DNA from: SAR92 clade bacterium H231 | GTDB lineage: Bacteria > Pseudomonadota > Gammaproteobacteria > Pseudomonadales > Porticoccaceae | Direction: 5' to 3' | DNA length: 64,000 bases | Assembly: GCA_025153775.1 (NCBI GenBank) | Contig: JAOALC010000003.1 | Location: forward strand, 372,001-436,000 | Shown here: piece after piece, positions 18,428 through 28,842 of the stretch | Position numbering within the stretch: position 1 is the stretch's first letter | Layout: every line of letters starts with the position of its first letter | The notes under the pieces: generated by a model | Told to the model about the DNA's origin: nothing | The model's input: the letters and a program-made list of their open reading frames with translations, nothing else | The model's database searches: none | Translations under genes and position numbers: made by a program

Positions 18428-19563
18428 AGCTCCATCCTAATTCTTTTGGGTTCCGTGCTGATAGCCATCAGGATACCAAATCCTAAAAATAGTGCGACCA
18501 CGGAAGTGCCGCCATAGCTAATTAATGGCAGTGGCACACCAACTACAGGCAAAATTCCTGACACCATACTCATATTAACGAAGACATAGATAAAAAATGT
18601 CAGTCCCAGACTGCCGGCAACCAGTCGGCCAAACTGAGACTGTGAGTTTAGGGCAATAAACAGGCAGCGACCTATAAAGACAAAGTAAACCGCACAGAGG
18701 CTGAGTATGCCGATCAGACCGAATTCTTCCGCCAGCACTGCAATAATGAAGTCTGTATGACTCTCGGGTAGAAAGTTTAGTTGCGATTGGGTGCCCTGCA
18801 TCCAGCCTTTGCCGGCCAAGCCACCTGAGCCTATAGCAGTGGTGGACTGGATAATATTCCAGCCGGCCCCCAGCTTGTCGTCTTCTGGCGACAGCAGCGT
18901 CAGCACGCGCTGCTTTTGATAGTCGCGCATTACAAAAATCCAGAATGAAGGTATGGCAGCCATCAGCAGCAAAAATGCAGACAGCAGATAGCGCTTGCCC
19001 AGGCCAGCTAAAAACAGCACAAAGAAGCCTGAGGTAAATACTAGAATGGCCGTGCCCAGATCAGGTTGATTCATAATCAACAACACCGGTAAAAGTATCA
19101 GGCTCAGGGAGATAAAGACATGTTGAAAGGAGGGGGGTATAAAACGTTTGCCCAAAAATGCCGAAATAGTCATGGGTACAGCAACTTTCATTAACTCCGA
19201 GGGCTGGAACCTAGTGACTCCTAAATCCAGCCAGCGCTGAGCTCCTTTTGCGCCCACCCCAAAAAACATCACAGCCAGCAGAGATAGCAGACCAATAATG
19301 TAAAAGACAATGGCCCAGCGCTCCCAAAAGCGCACGGGGAACTGCGCCACAGCAATCATGGCCACAAAGCCAAACAGCATAAATACCGCCTGACGCTTAA
19401 CAAAATACAGGTTTTGCCCGCTGGCACTGTAGAGAACAAACAGCCCGCCCATACAGAGAGCCACCAGCGTCAGCAACAGAGTAATATCTAAATGCATGGA
19501 GCGAGCGCTGCGGCGATCTCCTCCGGGGCTCTGTATGCGTCTGACAAAGTCGTCTCTATACAT
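18424..19563 (-). CDS. rodA: Peptidoglycan glycosyltransferase RodA (SEDS family)
   Basis: The SEDS polymerase of the elongasome makes glycan strands from lipid II with PBP2. The 379-residue protein has about ten membrane segments. Signatures are RWLDLGVTRFQPSELMKVAVP, NQPDLGTAILVFTSG, FLPESHTDFIIAVLAEEFG and the C-terminal GVPLPLISYGGTSV. It begins directly after the mrdA stop codon and overlaps mltB, so mrdA-rodA-mltB form a tightly packed operon. Confidence 0.97.
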   Translation of the reverse strand: MYRDDFVRRIQSPGGDRRSARSMHLDITLLLTLVALCMGGLFVLYSASGQNLYFVKRQAVFMLFGFVAMIAVAQFPVRFWERWAIVFYIIGLLSLLAVMFFGVGAKGAQRWLDLGVTRFQPSELMKVAVPMTISAFLGKRFIPPSFQHVFISLSLILLPVLLIMNQPDLGTAILVFTSGFFVLFLAGLGKRYLLSAFLLLMAAIPSFWIFVMRDYQKQRVLTLLSPEDDKLGAGWNIIQSTTAIGSGGLAGKGWMQGTQSQLNFLPESHTDFIIAVLAEEFGLIGILSLCAVYFVFIGRCLFIALNSQSQFGRLVAGSLGLTFFIYVFVNMSMVSGILPVVGVPLPLISYGGTSVVALFLGFGILMAISTEPKRIRMEL

Positions 19564-21459
19564 CTATCTTAGCTCTCCCTGGAGGGGAGACTCGGCAGCC
19601 ATAAGCTGGCCGTCTCCTGGTGGCCGGGATTTCATATAGGTTTCGATTACCTGTCGCGCAATGGGCGCAGCGGCCGAGCTGCCGTGCTCGCCATTTTCAA
19701 CGATCAGGCCCACAGCAATCTGCGGATCATCGACCGGCGCAAAGGCGACAAATAGCGCATGGTCCCATTTATTTTTCTCTATTTTTGAGCTGTCATACTC
19801 TTCTTCGGCATCAATACTGATCACCTGCGCTGTGCCAGTTTTGCCAGCAATTTCATAATCCAAACCCTTGCTAATACCTTTGGCGGTACCCTTTGGTGAG
19901 TGCACCACATCGCGCATGGCTCTGTGTACATAGTCCCAGTATTGGTTATCTACCTCTAGGTCTGGGATATCGGTAATCTCAGTTTCTACTGGGGCAGCGT
20001 TAATCGACTGCACTAACACAGGTTTAATCATTTTGCCTCTCGAGGCAATGCGTGCCGACATTACCGCCAGTTGCAATGGTGTCGCCAGCATAAACCCCTG
20101 GCCTATACTGACATTGATGGTGTCACCATTAAACCAGGCCTCTTGCCGCGCCTGCTGCTTCCAGTCTCTCGAGGGCATAATACCCGGGCGCTCGCCGGGC
20201 AAATCAATGCCGGTAATATCGCCCAGTCCAAATACTTTGCTGTAGTTGGACAGCATATCTATGCCGGTTTTAACGCTCATTTTGTAGAAGTACACATCAC
20301 AGGATTCAATTATAGCCTCGGCCAGATCTACTCCCTTGCCGTGGCCGCCGCGCTTGGAGTTATGGTCCCGCCAGGGGCGTTCTATGCCCTCCATAAAAAA
20401 GTAGCCTGGATCATTGATGGTGTAATCCATGGTGATGCTGTTGTTGTGCAGGCCGATCAAGCCAAAAAGCGGTTTTATGGTTGAGCCTGGGGGGTATTGG
20501 CCGCGAATAGCGCGATCAAACATGGGCCGATCAGGAGAATTAATTAGCTGGTTGTAGTTCTTCTGACTGATGCCAGAGACAAACAGATTGGGATCATAGC
20601 TGGGGGCACTGACAATACTTAAAATACCGCCAGTTTTAACATCTATGGCTACTAGTGCGCCGCGCTCACCAGCAAATGCATCATAGGCTACTTTTTGCAG
20701 GCGGCTGTCCAGGTGCAGGGTCAGGCTGTCTCCTGGGGTAGCGTCGACACTGTCGAGAATACGCATAACCCGTCCGCGGGCATTGGTCTCTACATTTTCG
20801 CTGCCAACGGTTCCCAGTAGCTGGTCCTCGTAGTATTTCTCTATACCAATCTTGCCAATAGAATCTGTGCCACTGTAGGCGATTGAGTCTATGCTCTGAC
20901 TCTCGCGCTCATTAATACGCCCCACATAGCCTATTACGTGGGCGAAAAGCTCACGGTTGGGATAAAAGCGGGTGAGGCGGGCGGTGATCTCAGCACCCTG
21001 CAGCCTAAATGCATTGACCGCCAGAATACCTCGCTCCTCCTCCGTTAAATTGTACTTGAGAGGAGTTTGCTCAAAGGGTTTGCGGCGTTTTAGTCGTTTG
21101 CGAAATCGCTTGGTGTCTTCATCGGTGATAGCTATAAGTTCAGACACATTGGCCAGCAGATTATCCAGGCTTTCGGATCTTTCGCGCACTATGGTCAGGT
21201 TGTAGGTCGGTCTATTGTCTGCCAGCAGTTCGCCGTTGCGATCATAAATCAGGCCGCGGGAGGGCACAGATGGCCTTACATGGACGCGATTGTTGTCGGA
21301 ATGGGTAGCGAAATTCTGGTGGCGGTTAATCTGCAGATCAACATAGCGTGCAATAATGATCACGGCCATAACAGCAACCACTAATGCTGTTACAAACAGT
21401 CTGCCGGCGAAGATTCTTCGCTCCCGAGCTGGGTCTGTAAAAGCGGCGTCATGTATCAT
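19564..21459 (-). CDS. mrdA: Penicillin-binding protein 2 (transpeptidase)
   Basis: PBP2 cross-links the glycan made by RodA during lateral wall growth. It has 631 residues: a single N-terminal membrane helix (FVTALVVAVMAVIIIARYV), a dimerisation/pedestal region with VPSRGLIYDRNGELLADN, and the transpeptidase domain with GSTIKP (SxxK), SCDV (SxN equivalent) and KTGTAQV. Gene order mrdA-rodA is the standard shape-determination pair. Confidence 0.97.
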   Translation of the reverse strand: MIHDAAFTDPARERRIFAGRLFVTALVVAVMAVIIIARYVDLQINRHQNFATHSDNNRVHVRPSVPSRGLIYDRNGELLADNRPTYNLTIVRERSESLDNLLANVSELIAITDEDTKRFRKRLKRRKPFEQTPLKYNLTEEERGILAVNAFRLQGAEITARLTRFYPNRELFAHVIGYVGRINERESQSIDSIAYSGTDSIGKIGIEKYYEDQLLGTVGSENVETNARGRVMRILDSVDATPGDSLTLHLDSRLQKVAYDAFAGERGALVAIDVKTGGILSIVSAPSYDPNLFVSGISQKNYNQLINSPDRPMFDRAIRGQYPPGSTIKPLFGLIGLHNNSITMDYTINDPGYFFMEGIERPWRDHNSKRGGHGKGVDLAEAIIESCDVYFYKMSVKTGIDMLSNYSKVFGLGDITGIDLPGERPGIMPSRDWKQQARQEAWFNGDTINVSIGQGFMLATPLQLAVMSARIASRGKMIKPVLVQSINAAPVETEITDIPDLEVDNQYWDYVHRAMRDVVHSPKGTAKGISKGLDYEIAGKTGTAQVISIDAEEEYDSSKIEKNKWDHALFVAFAPVDDPQIAVGLIVENGEHGSSAAAPIARQVIETYMKSRPPGDGQLMAAESPLQGELR

Positions 21460-21476
21460 TATTCGTTATCCATGGT

Positions 21477-21947
21477 CTAGCTGCGATGATACGGGTGATT
21501 GGCTGTGATAGTCCATGCCCTGTAGAGCTGTTCCATCAGCACAATTCGTACCAGCGGATGGGGCAGTGTCAGATCGGACAGCGACCAGCGCATATTAGCC
21601 CTCTGCAGACAGCGCTTTGACAACCCGTCCGGGCCACCAATTATGAGGCATATATCCTGTCCATTCATCTGCCATTGACTCAGATTTTGCGCCAGCTTCT
21701 CTGTACTCATAGGCTTGCCCAATACATCCAGAGCCACCACAAAGTCCCGCTCGCCAATGGCTTTTAGAAGCCCCTGGCTCTCGCTTTCAATAGCCTTTTC
21801 AGTTGGCTGATTTTTGCCTCTGGCGCCCAGTGGTACATCGATAGTCTGGATGCGCAGCTCCGGTGGCATGCGTTTGCCATATTCCTGACAGCCAGCTTCT
21901 ACCCAGTCGGGCATGCGGGTACCAACGGCCAGCAGTTTCAGTTTCAC
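21477..21947 (-). CDS. rlmH: 23S rRNA pseudouridine(1915) N3-methyltransferase RlmH
   Basis: RlmH methylates pseudouridine 1915 in helix 69 of 23S rRNA on assembled 70S ribosomes. At 156 residues it matches the family length. It has the SPOUT C-terminal knot with IIGGPDGLS and the end RAWTITANHPYHR. Its place between rsfS and mrdA is conserved. Confidence 0.97.
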   Translation of the reverse strand: MKLKLLAVGTRMPDWVEAGCQEYGKRMPPELRIQTIDVPLGARGKNQPTEKAIESESQGLLKAIGERDFVVALDVLGKPMSTEKLAQNLSQWQMNGQDICLIIGGPDGLSKRCLQRANMRWSLSDLTLPHPLVRIVLMEQLYRAWTITANHPYHRS

Positions 21948-21956
21948 AGGGCTTTA

Positions 21957-22346
21957 TTACTGTTGATTATCTGGGGCGCCGAGAATGACTTCATCGTTGC
22001 CGGAGCCATCTTCGGGAAGATCTCCAGGGCGCAGAGTCCAGAGGCGCTCTAGATCATAGAATTCTCTAGTAGCTGGCAGCATGATATGGACAATCACATC
22101 GCCAAAGTCCACCAGAATCCACTCAGAGGTATCGTCACCCTCGACGCCAATAAGCTCGAAGCCGGCTTTTTTGGCATCAACTACCACACTGGTTGCCAGG
22201 GACTTTACCTGGCGGTTGGAGTTACCTGTGGCAACCACCATAGTGTCCATCATGCCCGTCAGTTCGCGCACATCGATACTGTTGATATTAGTGGCCTTAA
22301 TTTCTTCAAGGGCGTTGATAACAATGTCTTTCAGGGCTTGCGTCAT
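21957..22346 (-). CDS. rsfS: Ribosomal silencing factor RsfS
   Basis: RsfS binds uL14 on the 50S subunit and blocks subunit joining when nutrients are short. The 129-residue protein has the family pattern ATGNSNRQVKSLATSVV, GFELIGVEGDDTSEWILVD and DVIVHIMLPATREFYDLERLW. It is 9 nt downstream of nadD and 9 nt upstream of rlmH. Confidence 0.97.
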   Translation of the reverse strand: MTQALKDIVINALEEIKATNINSIDVRELTGMMDTMVVATGNSNRQVKSLATSVVVDAKKAGFELIGVEGDDTSEWILVDFGDVIVHIMLPATREFYDLERLWTLRPGDLPEDGSGNDEVILGAPDNQQ

Positions 22347-22355
22347 AGCAATTAT

Positions 22356-22988
22356 TTACTCGTATAAATGATGTTGTTGAATATAATCGACCACTGCATC
22401 AGGGGTCATAAACTGTATATTTTCGCCCTCTGCTACTTTGCGGCGAATCTCGGTGGATGACAGGTCCAGCATGGTGAGCTCACAAAAATGCACAGAACCC
22501 GCCGGTGACTGTTGCAGCAGATCCAAGTCGTCACAGCGATGGGTATCGATCCAGTCTGCTACTGTACATGATTGAGGGAGTTCCCAGTCCGGTCTTGAGG
22601 ACACCACAATATGGCAGTGGTCCAGAAGCTCCTGCCAGCGTTGCCAGGTATCTATCTTTGCCAGTGCATCCATGCCTATACAGAAAAACAGTGGCTGATC
22701 TGGGCCGATTTGTCGACGCACCAACTCGAGCGTATCAATGCTGTAGCTGGCCTCAGACCGCTGAAGTTCTAGATCATCTGCCACCAGTAATGACTGGTTG
22801 CTGATCGCAGCAACTAGCATTTCCAAGCGCTGTTGAGCGCTGGCCCGAGGTTCGCCGCGATGGGGTGGGAACGCGCAGGGCAGCATGCGCATGCATGGTA
22901 CTTGCAACAGCTCAGCGAGCTCTGTGGCAATCCTCAGATGACCTATATGCACCGGATTAAAGGTGCCACCAAACAGCGCGACCGCCAT
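22356..22988 (-). CDS. nadD: Nicotinate-nucleotide adenylyltransferase
   Basis: It adenylates nicotinate mononucleotide to NaAD in NAD synthesis. From the ATG at 22988 the protein has 210 residues and opens AVALFGGTFNPVHIGHLRIA, containing the GGTFxPxHxGH nucleotidyltransferase motif. SSTEIR lies near the C-terminus. An upstream ATG at 23015 would add nine residues inside proA and is less likely, since 22988 gives the usual N-terminus and starts 1 nt after the proA stop. Confidence 0.95.
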   Translation of the reverse strand: MAVALFGGTFNPVHIGHLRIATELAELLQVPCMRMLPCAFPPHRGEPRASAQQRLEMLVAAISNQSLLVADDLELQRSEASYSIDTLELVRRQIGPDQPLFFCIGMDALAKIDTWQRWQELLDHCHIVVSSRPDWELPQSCTVADWIDTHRCDDLDLLQQSPAGSVHFCELTMLDLSSTEIRRKVAEGENIQFMTPDAVVDYIQQHHLYE

Positions 22989-22989
22989 A

Positions 22990-24246
22990 TTATTGACGGA
23001 TCTGCCCGTCGCCAAAAACCACCCATTTCTGGCTGGTCAGGCCTTCGAGACCCACTGGGCCGCGAGCATGTATTTTATCGGTAGAGATACCTATTTCGGC
23101 GCCCAGACCATATTCAAAGCCATCGGCAAAGCGGGTCGATGCATTAATCATCACTGAACTGGAATCCACCTCGGCAATAAAGCGTCGGCCACGATTAAAG
23201 TCTTCGGTGACAATGGACTCGGTATGCTGGGAGCTATAGTGATTAATATGCTCAATGGCTGCATCGATTCCGGCCACTATCTTAATCGACAGAATTGGCG
23301 CCAGGTACTCTTGCGCCCAGTCTGCCTCAGTAGCTGCTGTCATGGTGCTAATAATGGCTCGTGATTTTTCACAGCCGCGCATTTCAACGCCTTTTTCACT
23401 GTAAATTTTGCTCAGCTCTGGCAGCACAGTTGCTGCCACAGGCTCGGCGATCAACAGAGATTCCATCGCGTTGCACACCCCATAGCGATGGGTCTTGGCA
23501 TTGTCGGCAATGGCTACGGCTTTCTTGAGATCGGCGCGATCGTCTATATAGACATGGCAGTTGCCATCCAGGTGCTTAATCACAGGCACGCGTGCATCTG
23601 CGCTGACGCGCTCTATAAGACTCTTGCCGCCCCGGGGCACAATCACATCCACATAGTCCGTCATGGTAATCAGTTCGCCCACAGCATCTCGGTCAGTGGT
23701 GTTAACCACCTGTACTGCAGTCTCAGGCAGCCCAGCAGAGGTCAAACCTGCAGAGATACAATCAGCAATAGCTCGGTTGGAATAGATCGCCTCGCTACCG
23801 CCCCGCAAAATGGTGGCATTGCCAGATTTTAAGCACAGGCTGGCCGCATCAATAGTCACATTGGGGCGAGACTCATAGATAATGCCCACCACACCCAGAG
23901 GTACACGCATCTGACCCAGCTGAATACCGCTGGGCCTGTAGCCCATATCGGTTATTTCGCCTACGGGATCCTGCAGGGCAGCAACCTGGTGCAGCCCTTG
24001 AATCATGGCGTCTATGCGCTCATCGTTGAGCTCCAGGCGATCCAGCAGTGCGGCATCCAGACCTTTGTTGCGACCATTCTCCATATCTGTGGCATTGGCT
24101 GCTAAGAGCTCAGATCGGTTGCTATCAACCATACCGGCTATTGCCAACAGCGCATTGTTTTTAATAACCGAGCCGGCACGGGCAAGCACCCGAGATGACT
24201 CTCGAGCGGCGATACCCACAGACTGCATATAGCCTTTAATGTTCAT
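22990..24246 (-). CDS. proA: Gamma-glutamyl phosphate reductase
   Basis: It reduces glutamyl phosphate to glutamate semialdehyde in proline synthesis. The 418-residue protein is of the aldehyde dehydrogenase fold, with [35 protein letters not shown], the catalytic Cys in [12 protein letters not shown] and the C-terminal [11 protein letters not shown]. It begins the minus-strand run toward nadD. proB is not in this window. Confidence 0.97.
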   Translation of the reverse strand: MNIKGYMQSVGIAARESSRVLARAGSVIKNNALLAIAGMVDSNRSELLAANATDMENGRNKGLDAALLDRLELNDERIDAMIQGLHQVAALQDPVGEITDMGYRPSGIQLGQMRVPLGVVGIIYESRPNVTIDAASLCLKSGNATILRGGSEAIYSNRAIADCISAGLTSAGLPETAVQVVNTTDRDAVGELITMTDYVDVIVPRGGKSLIERVSADARVPVIKHLDGNCHVYIDDRADLKKAVAIADNAKTHRYGVCNAMESLLIAEPVAATVLPELSKIYSEKGVEMRGCEKSRAIISTMTAATEADWAQEYLAPILSIKIVAGIDAAIEHINHYSSQHTESIVTEDFNRGRRFIAEVDSSSVMINASTRFADGFEYGLGAEIGISTDKIHARGPVGLEGLTSQKWVVFGDGQIRQ

Positions 24247-24389
24247 GGTGTTTAATCAGTTACAATCGACTTTGATGGAACGCGCCATTATACGGGTAGC
24301 ACAGCCAGAATTCCCTATTTTTGCTGTCTACAGTCAATTTCTAGGTGCTCTGCGTATAAAAGTCATCGCGGTTGACAGGGGACAATGGG

Positions 24390-25199
24390 TTGCAACAGGT
24401 AATTTCAACACTCGCCAGCGGCCAAAATTGGCTGGTACTCACAGGTGCAGGTGTCAGTGCAGACTCAGGGGTGCCCACCTACAGGGACAAAGAGGGTGCC
24501 TGGCAGCGGTTGCCTCCGGTGACCCATCAGCAGTTTATGGCGAAACAGAGCGCCCGACAGCGATTTTGGGCGCGCAATATGGTGGGCTGGCGTTTTATGC
24601 TTGAGGCGCAACCCAACGTGGCCCATCTGGCACTGGCCGCCCTCGAAAAAACCACCGCTGTGTCCCATTTGGTGACGCAAAATGTCGACGGCCTGCATCA
24701 GCGTGCGGGCAGTCGCAGGGTAATAGATCTTCATGGGCGGGTGGATACTGTGTCCTGTATGGGCTGTGGGCTGAGACACCACCGTGGAACTCTCCAGAAC
24801 TGGTTGGAGCAACTCAACCCTGAATTTAGCCAATTAGCCGGTGTGATAGGCCCAGATGGTGATGCTCATATTGATAAGCTGGATTATTCTAGTATGCAGA
24901 TTCCTGACTGCGAGCACTGTGGCGGTATCTTAAAACCTGATGCAGTATTTTTTGGTGATTCTATACCCAAAACTCGCCTCGACCAGGCTCGGCAACAGCT
25001 AACTTCGGCGCAGGGCCTATTAGTTGTGGGCTCATCTCTAGCCGTTTATTCCGGGTACCGTTTTTGTCTCTGGGCTCAGGCTGAGGGCAAGCCCATAGTG
25101 ATTCTAAACCAGGGTGCAACCAGGGCCGACCCAATAGCCAGTCTCAAGGTAGACAGCCCCTGTGCCAGTATTCTTCAGAAATGGTTGCTCAGTTGCTGA
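24390..25199 (+). CDS. NAD-dependent protein deacylase, Sir2 family (class II, SIRT4-like)
   Basis: A sirtuin that would remove acyl groups from lysines using NAD. The Rossmann motif is LTGAGVSADSGVPTYRDKEG. Catalytic residues lie in TQNVDGLHQRAGS and DLHGRV. Zinc cysteines are CMGC and CEHC. VGSSLAVYSGYR is near the C-terminus. The stretch RFWARNMVGWRFMLEAQPN is typical of SIRT4-type class II sirtuins. Starts are TTG at 24390, preceded by AGGGGA, or TTG at 24372; I prefer the first. It converges with hemH with only 2 nt between stops. Deacylase target unknown. Confidence 0.93.
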   Translation: MQQVISTLASGQNWLVLTGAGVSADSGVPTYRDKEGAWQRLPPVTHQQFMAKQSARQRFWARNMVGWRFMLEAQPNVAHLALAALEKTTAVSHLVTQNVDGLHQRAGSRRVIDLHGRVDTVSCMGCGLRHHRGTLQNWLEQLNPEFSQLAGVIGPDGDAHIDKLDYSSMQIPDCEHCGGILKPDAVFFGDSIPKTRLDQARQQLTSAQGLLVVGSSLAVYSGYRFCLWAQAEGKPIVILNQGATRADPIASLKVDSPCASILQKWLLSC

Positions 25200-25201
25200 G
25201 C

Positions 25202-26215
25202 CTAGAGATGCCGGCCGGCAATTTCAGCTAGAGCCTCAAGGTGCCCAGGCTGGGCATTTAAGCAGGGAATATAGTGAAAGGTTTCACCGCCGTGCTCGAT
25301 AAAAATCTCGCGCCCCTCGCCGTCAATCTCTTCAATGGTCTCCAGGCAGTCCGACGAGAACCCAGGACAGATAACTGCCACATGCTTAGTACCCTCCCCA
25401 GGCATGGCTTCCAGCGTTTTATCTGTATAGGGCTGCAGCCAGGGCTCGCGGCCAAAGCGCGATTGAAAGGTAGTCATAATGCGGTCTTCGTCGAGGCCCA
25501 TATGCTCCCGCACCAGTCGGGTAGTCTGATGACATAGGCAATGGTAGGGATCGCCTTTTTTTAGGTAGCGCTCGGGGGTGCCATGGTACGAGAACATTAA
25601 CTTATCCGGCATACCATGCTGATCAATATGGGCCTGAATACTGTCGCACAGGGCTTGGATATAGAGCGGCGACTGGTGATAGCTGCCGACAAAATGCAGT
25701 TCCGGCACCCAGCGAGTTTTGGTAAATACCCGAGCCACAGCATCAAAGGTAGAGCCGGTGGTTGCGCCCGAGTACTGGGGGTAGAGAGGTAGCACGGTGA
25801 TATCCCGCACATTCATATCAGTCAGTTGCTGGAGGGCAGATTCCATAGAGGGATTGCCATAGCGCATCCCCAATACCACTGGGATATCCCTATTAAATTT
25901 CTTATCCAGCAGCGCCTTAACACCGGCCGCCTGAGCTCGGCTGTGAACCATTAGAGGCGAGCCTTCATCAGACCAGACAGTCTGATACAGCTTGGCCGAG
26001 CGGCGCGGGCGAATACGCAAAATAATCAGATTAAGAATCATCCACCAAAGCAGGCGGGGCACTTCAACCACTCTAGGGTCGCTTAAAAACTCTTTTAGGT
26101 AACGGCGCAGCTCTGCAGTTTTGGGCGCGTCTGGAGTCCCTAGATTGCACAGCAGCACACCAGAGCGAGGCGAGGGGCCTTTATGGTCGTAATCTGTCTG
26201 GCCGCGATACTTCAT
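25202..26215 (-). CDS. hemH: Ferrochelatase
   Basis: It inserts ferrous iron into protoporphyrin IX, the last step of heme synthesis. The 337-residue protein has LLCNLGTPDAPK at the start, PLYPQYSGATTGS, the catalytic His in MFSYHGTPERYLKKGDPY, and CPGFSSDCLETIEEIDGEG. DPYHCLCHQT gives extra cysteines that some ferrochelatases use elsewhere for an Fe-S cluster, but none is claimed here. It converges with the sirtuin gene. Confidence 0.96.
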   Translation of the reverse strand: MKYRGQTDYDHKGPSPRSGVLLCNLGTPDAPKTAELRRYLKEFLSDPRVVEVPRLLWWMILNLIILRIRPRRSAKLYQTVWSDEGSPLMVHSRAQAAGVKALLDKKFNRDIPVVLGMRYGNPSMESALQQLTDMNVRDITVLPLYPQYSGATTGSTFDAVARVFTKTRWVPELHFVGSYHQSPLYIQALCDSIQAHIDQHGMPDKLMFSYHGTPERYLKKGDPYHCLCHQTTRLVREHMGLDEDRIMTTFQSRFGREPWLQPYTDKTLEAMPGEGTKHVAVICPGFSSDCLETIEEIDGEGREIFIEHGGETFHYIPCLNAQPGHLEALAEIAGRHL

Positions 26216-26414
26216 TGTAGTGCTCCTAAACCCGGTAGTTTGCTAGGCGGAGACAATACTGCAACTGGCAGCAATCACCAACTGTTATTGCACTGAAACA
26301 GGGTTCTATTAAAGCCTCCACGCCTGCAATGCTATACGCGTACAGGCAGACGGCTGGATTGGAGCTGCAGCAGAGACCTGACCCTGCTGCTGTGCTACTT
26401 TGCAGAGATTGCTA

Positions 26415-26510
26415 TTAAAGCGACTGAGCAATAACCTCTTTCATCATTTTGCTAGAGCCGCCATAGATGCGCTGAGCTCGGGCACCCAGATAGAACTGCG
26501 ATAAAAGCTG
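26415..26510 (-). pseudogene. 3' remnant of an acyl-CoA dehydrogenase gene
   Basis: Read on the minus strand, the 31 codons before the stop TAA at 26415-26417 give FYLGARAQRIYGGSSKMMKE then VIAQSL. This closely matches the conserved C-terminus of acyl-CoA dehydrogenases (RDAR...IYGGTSEIMKEIIA.SL). The frame stays open toward prfC but no dehydrogenase-like sequence remains upstream, and prfC starts on the other strand at 26567. So only the last piece of a lost gene is present. The rest of the 351-bp gap between hemH and prfC (26216-26414) shows nothing I recognise. Confidence 0.7.
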
Positions 26511-26566
26511 ACCCCTAACCTTGGCGAGGCTATAATGCGCGACTTTTAACAGTAGCCAGAAAAACC

Positions 26567-28138
26567 ATGAGTCAATCAGCCTCAGATCGCCGCACCTTTG
26601 CCATTATCTCCCACCCGGATGCGGGTAAGACCACTATCACTGAAAAGCTATTGCTGCTCGGCAATCTGATTCAGGTGGCTGGCACAGTAAAGGGCCGCAA
26701 AAGTGATCGCCACGCGACTTCAGACTGGATGGCTATGGAGAAAGAGCGGGGCATCTCGGTGACCTCCTCTGTGATGCAGTTTCCCTATAACGATTGCATG
26801 GTTAATTTGCTGGATACTCCAGGCCACGAGGACTTTTCCGAGGATACCTATCGCACTCTAACCGCTGTGGATTCCTCGCTAATGGTGATCGATGGCGCCA
26901 AGGGCGTGGAAGATCGCACCATTAAGTTAATGGATGTTTGTCGCCTGCGCGATACGCCCATTTTGACCTTCGTTAACAAGATGGATCGGGACATTCGCGA
27001 CCCGATTGACCTGCTCGATGAAATTGAAGAAGTACTAAAAATCAAAGCGGCACCGGTTAACTGGCCCATAGGTATGGGTCGTGAATTCCGCGGGGTTTAC
27101 AACTTCTATACAGATACTATCCATGTCTATACCCAGGGTAAGGGTCACACCTTAGCCGATGATATTCAGATCAAAGGGCTCGATTCTGAAGAAGCTCGCG
27201 AAGCTTTGGGCGCCTATGCCGACGATGTGCTAGAGGAGCTGGAGCTGGTCAAAGGGGCGACCCATCTATTTGATATGGATGAATTTCTCTCGGGCCGTTT
27301 AGCACCGGTATTTTTTGGCACTGCGCTGGGTAACTTTGGTATCCGCGAAATGTTGAATGATTTTGTGCGCTGGGCGCCGGCCCCACAGCCACGCCAGACG
27401 ATGGATAGAGAGGTGGTGGCCTCGGAAGATAAATTTAGCGGCTTTGTATTTAAGATTCAGGCCAATATGGACCCCAAGCATAGGGACCGCATTGCCTTTA
27501 TGCGTATCTGCTCAGGCAAGTACAGCAAAGGCATGAAAATGAAACATGTGCGCACCGGCAAAGATGTGCGGGTGTCCGACGCCTTTAGTTTTAAGGCCGG
27601 TGAGCGCATTTCGGTAGAAGAGGCGGTGGCTGGGGATATAATTGGCCTGCACAACCATGGCTCCATTCAAATTGGTGACACCTTTACCGAGGGGGAGGCG
27701 CTGAAGTTCAGCGGCATTCCTCACTTTGCGCCAGAACTGTTTAAACGGATTCGTCTCAAGGATCCACTGAGAGCCAAGCAGCTGCAAAATGGCATCCGTC
27801 AGCTCTCAGAGGAGGGCAGCACTCAGGTCTTCTTCCCATTCCGCAATAACGATATTATTGTTGGCGCTGTGGGCCAGCTGCAGTTCGATGTGGTGGCTTA
27901 CAGGCTCAAAGAAGAATATGGTGTCGAAGCGATTTATGAGCCGGTCAATGTGCATACAGCGCGCTGGACCGAGAGCGAGGATCCAAAAATTCTCGAGGCT
28001 TTTCGCATAAAAGCCGAAGAGAATCTGGCTATGGATGGGGGTGGTCATCTCACTTATCTGGCGCCTACCAGGGTGAACTTATCTCTGGCTCAAGAGCGAA
28101 ACCCGGACATAGATTTTCGAGCAACCAGAGAGCATTAA
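26567..28138 (+). CDS. prfC: Peptide chain release factor 3
   Basis: A translational GTPase that recycles RF1/RF2 from the ribosome after termination. The 523-residue protein has the G1 motif [15 protein letters not shown], the ERGISVTSS switch, G3 DTPGHEDF and G4 NKMDRD. Domains II and III follow with [16 protein letters not shown] and [12 protein letters not shown]. The start ATG at 26567 gives the standard N-terminus. Confidence 0.97.
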   Translation: MSQSASDRRTFAIISHPDAGKTTITEKLLLLGNLIQVAGTVKGRKSDRHATSDWMAMEKERGISVTSSVMQFPYNDCMVNLLDTPGHEDFSEDTYRTLTAVDSSLMVIDGAKGVEDRTIKLMDVCRLRDTPILTFVNKMDRDIRDPIDLLDEIEEVLKIKAAPVNWPIGMGREFRGVYNFYTDTIHVYTQGKGHTLADDIQIKGLDSEEAREALGAYADDVLEELELVKGATHLFDMDEFLSGRLAPVFFGTALGNFGIREMLNDFVRWAPAPQPRQTMDREVVASEDKFSGFVFKIQANMDPKHRDRIAFMRICSGKYSKGMKMKHVRTGKDVRVSDAFSFKAGERISVEEAVAGDIIGLHNHGSIQIGDTFTEGEALKFSGIPHFAPELFKRIRLKDPLRAKQLQNGIRQLSEEGSTQVFFPFRNNDIIVGAVGQLQFDVVAYRLKEEYGVEAIYEPVNVHTARWTESEDPKILEAFRIKAEENLAMDGGGHLTYLAPTRVNLSLAQERNPDIDFRATREH

Positions 28139-28205
28139 CGGCCATTTGGCTGGTTCTCTGGAATAACAGAAACACACAAAACAATAACAAAAAGTAGCTA
28201 CAACT

Positions 28206-28811
28206 ATGAGTAGACAAGTGATTCCAGTCTCTCAGGAACAGGTTCCTGAGCATTTGCGCACTAACCGCAGTGTCTTTACGCGCTGGTTTGGGCGTACTTT
28301 TTATCGCGCCATTGGTTGGAATTTAGAGGGCAATATTGCCGATGCTGAGCGCGTGATGATAGTGGCTGCCCCTCACACGTCTAACTGGGATTTTGTGTTT
28401 GGTATAAGCGTTATTCTGGGTATCAATGCGCGTGTGCGCTGGCTGGGCAAACATACAGTTTTTAAGTTTGGTGTTACCTGGTTTTTCCGCTGGCTTGGGG
28501 GTATCCCTGTCAACCGGGCCCAGCCCGACTCGGTAATGGGCTATGTGGATGAGGCGGTAGCAAAAGACAATGGCCTTATTCTGGTAGTGGCGCCAGAGGG
28601 AACGCGCAAGAAAACCGAAAAATGGAAGAGCGGGTTCCTGCGTATCGCCAAGAAAAATAACTGTGTCATTCAGTTGGGCGCTTTGGATTTCCCCAATAAG
28701 CGCATTGTACTGGGCCCTATTTTTACGCCCACAGGTGACAATCAAGCCGATATTGCTGCCATTATTGAGTACTATCAGCAGTTCTCAGGTAAATACCCCG
28801 ACCAATTTTAA
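28206..28811 (+). CDS. PlsC-type acyltransferase (first tandem copy)
   Basis: A 201-residue acyltransferase of the lysophosphatidate acyltransferase fold. The catalytic HX4D motif is APHTSNWDF, the glycerol-phosphate-binding motif is VAPEGTRKK, and WLGGIPVNR lies between them. Such short PlsC-domain proteins may acylate lysophospholipids or other lipids at the membrane; the substrate is not known. The following gene is a close relative about half identical over its length, so this is a tandem duplication. Confidence 0.88.
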   Translation: MSRQVIPVSQEQVPEHLRTNRSVFTRWFGRTFYRAIGWNLEGNIADAERVMIVAAPHTSNWDFVFGISVILGINARVRWLGKHTVFKFGVTWFFRWLGGIPVNRAQPDSVMGYVDEAVAKDNGLILVVAPEGTRKKTEKWKSGFLRIAKKNNCVIQLGALDFPNKRIVLGPIFTPTGDNQADIAAIIEYYQQFSGKYPDQF

Positions 28812-28842
28812 GGTTAATAGCCAGCATATAGGGAAGTAAAGC

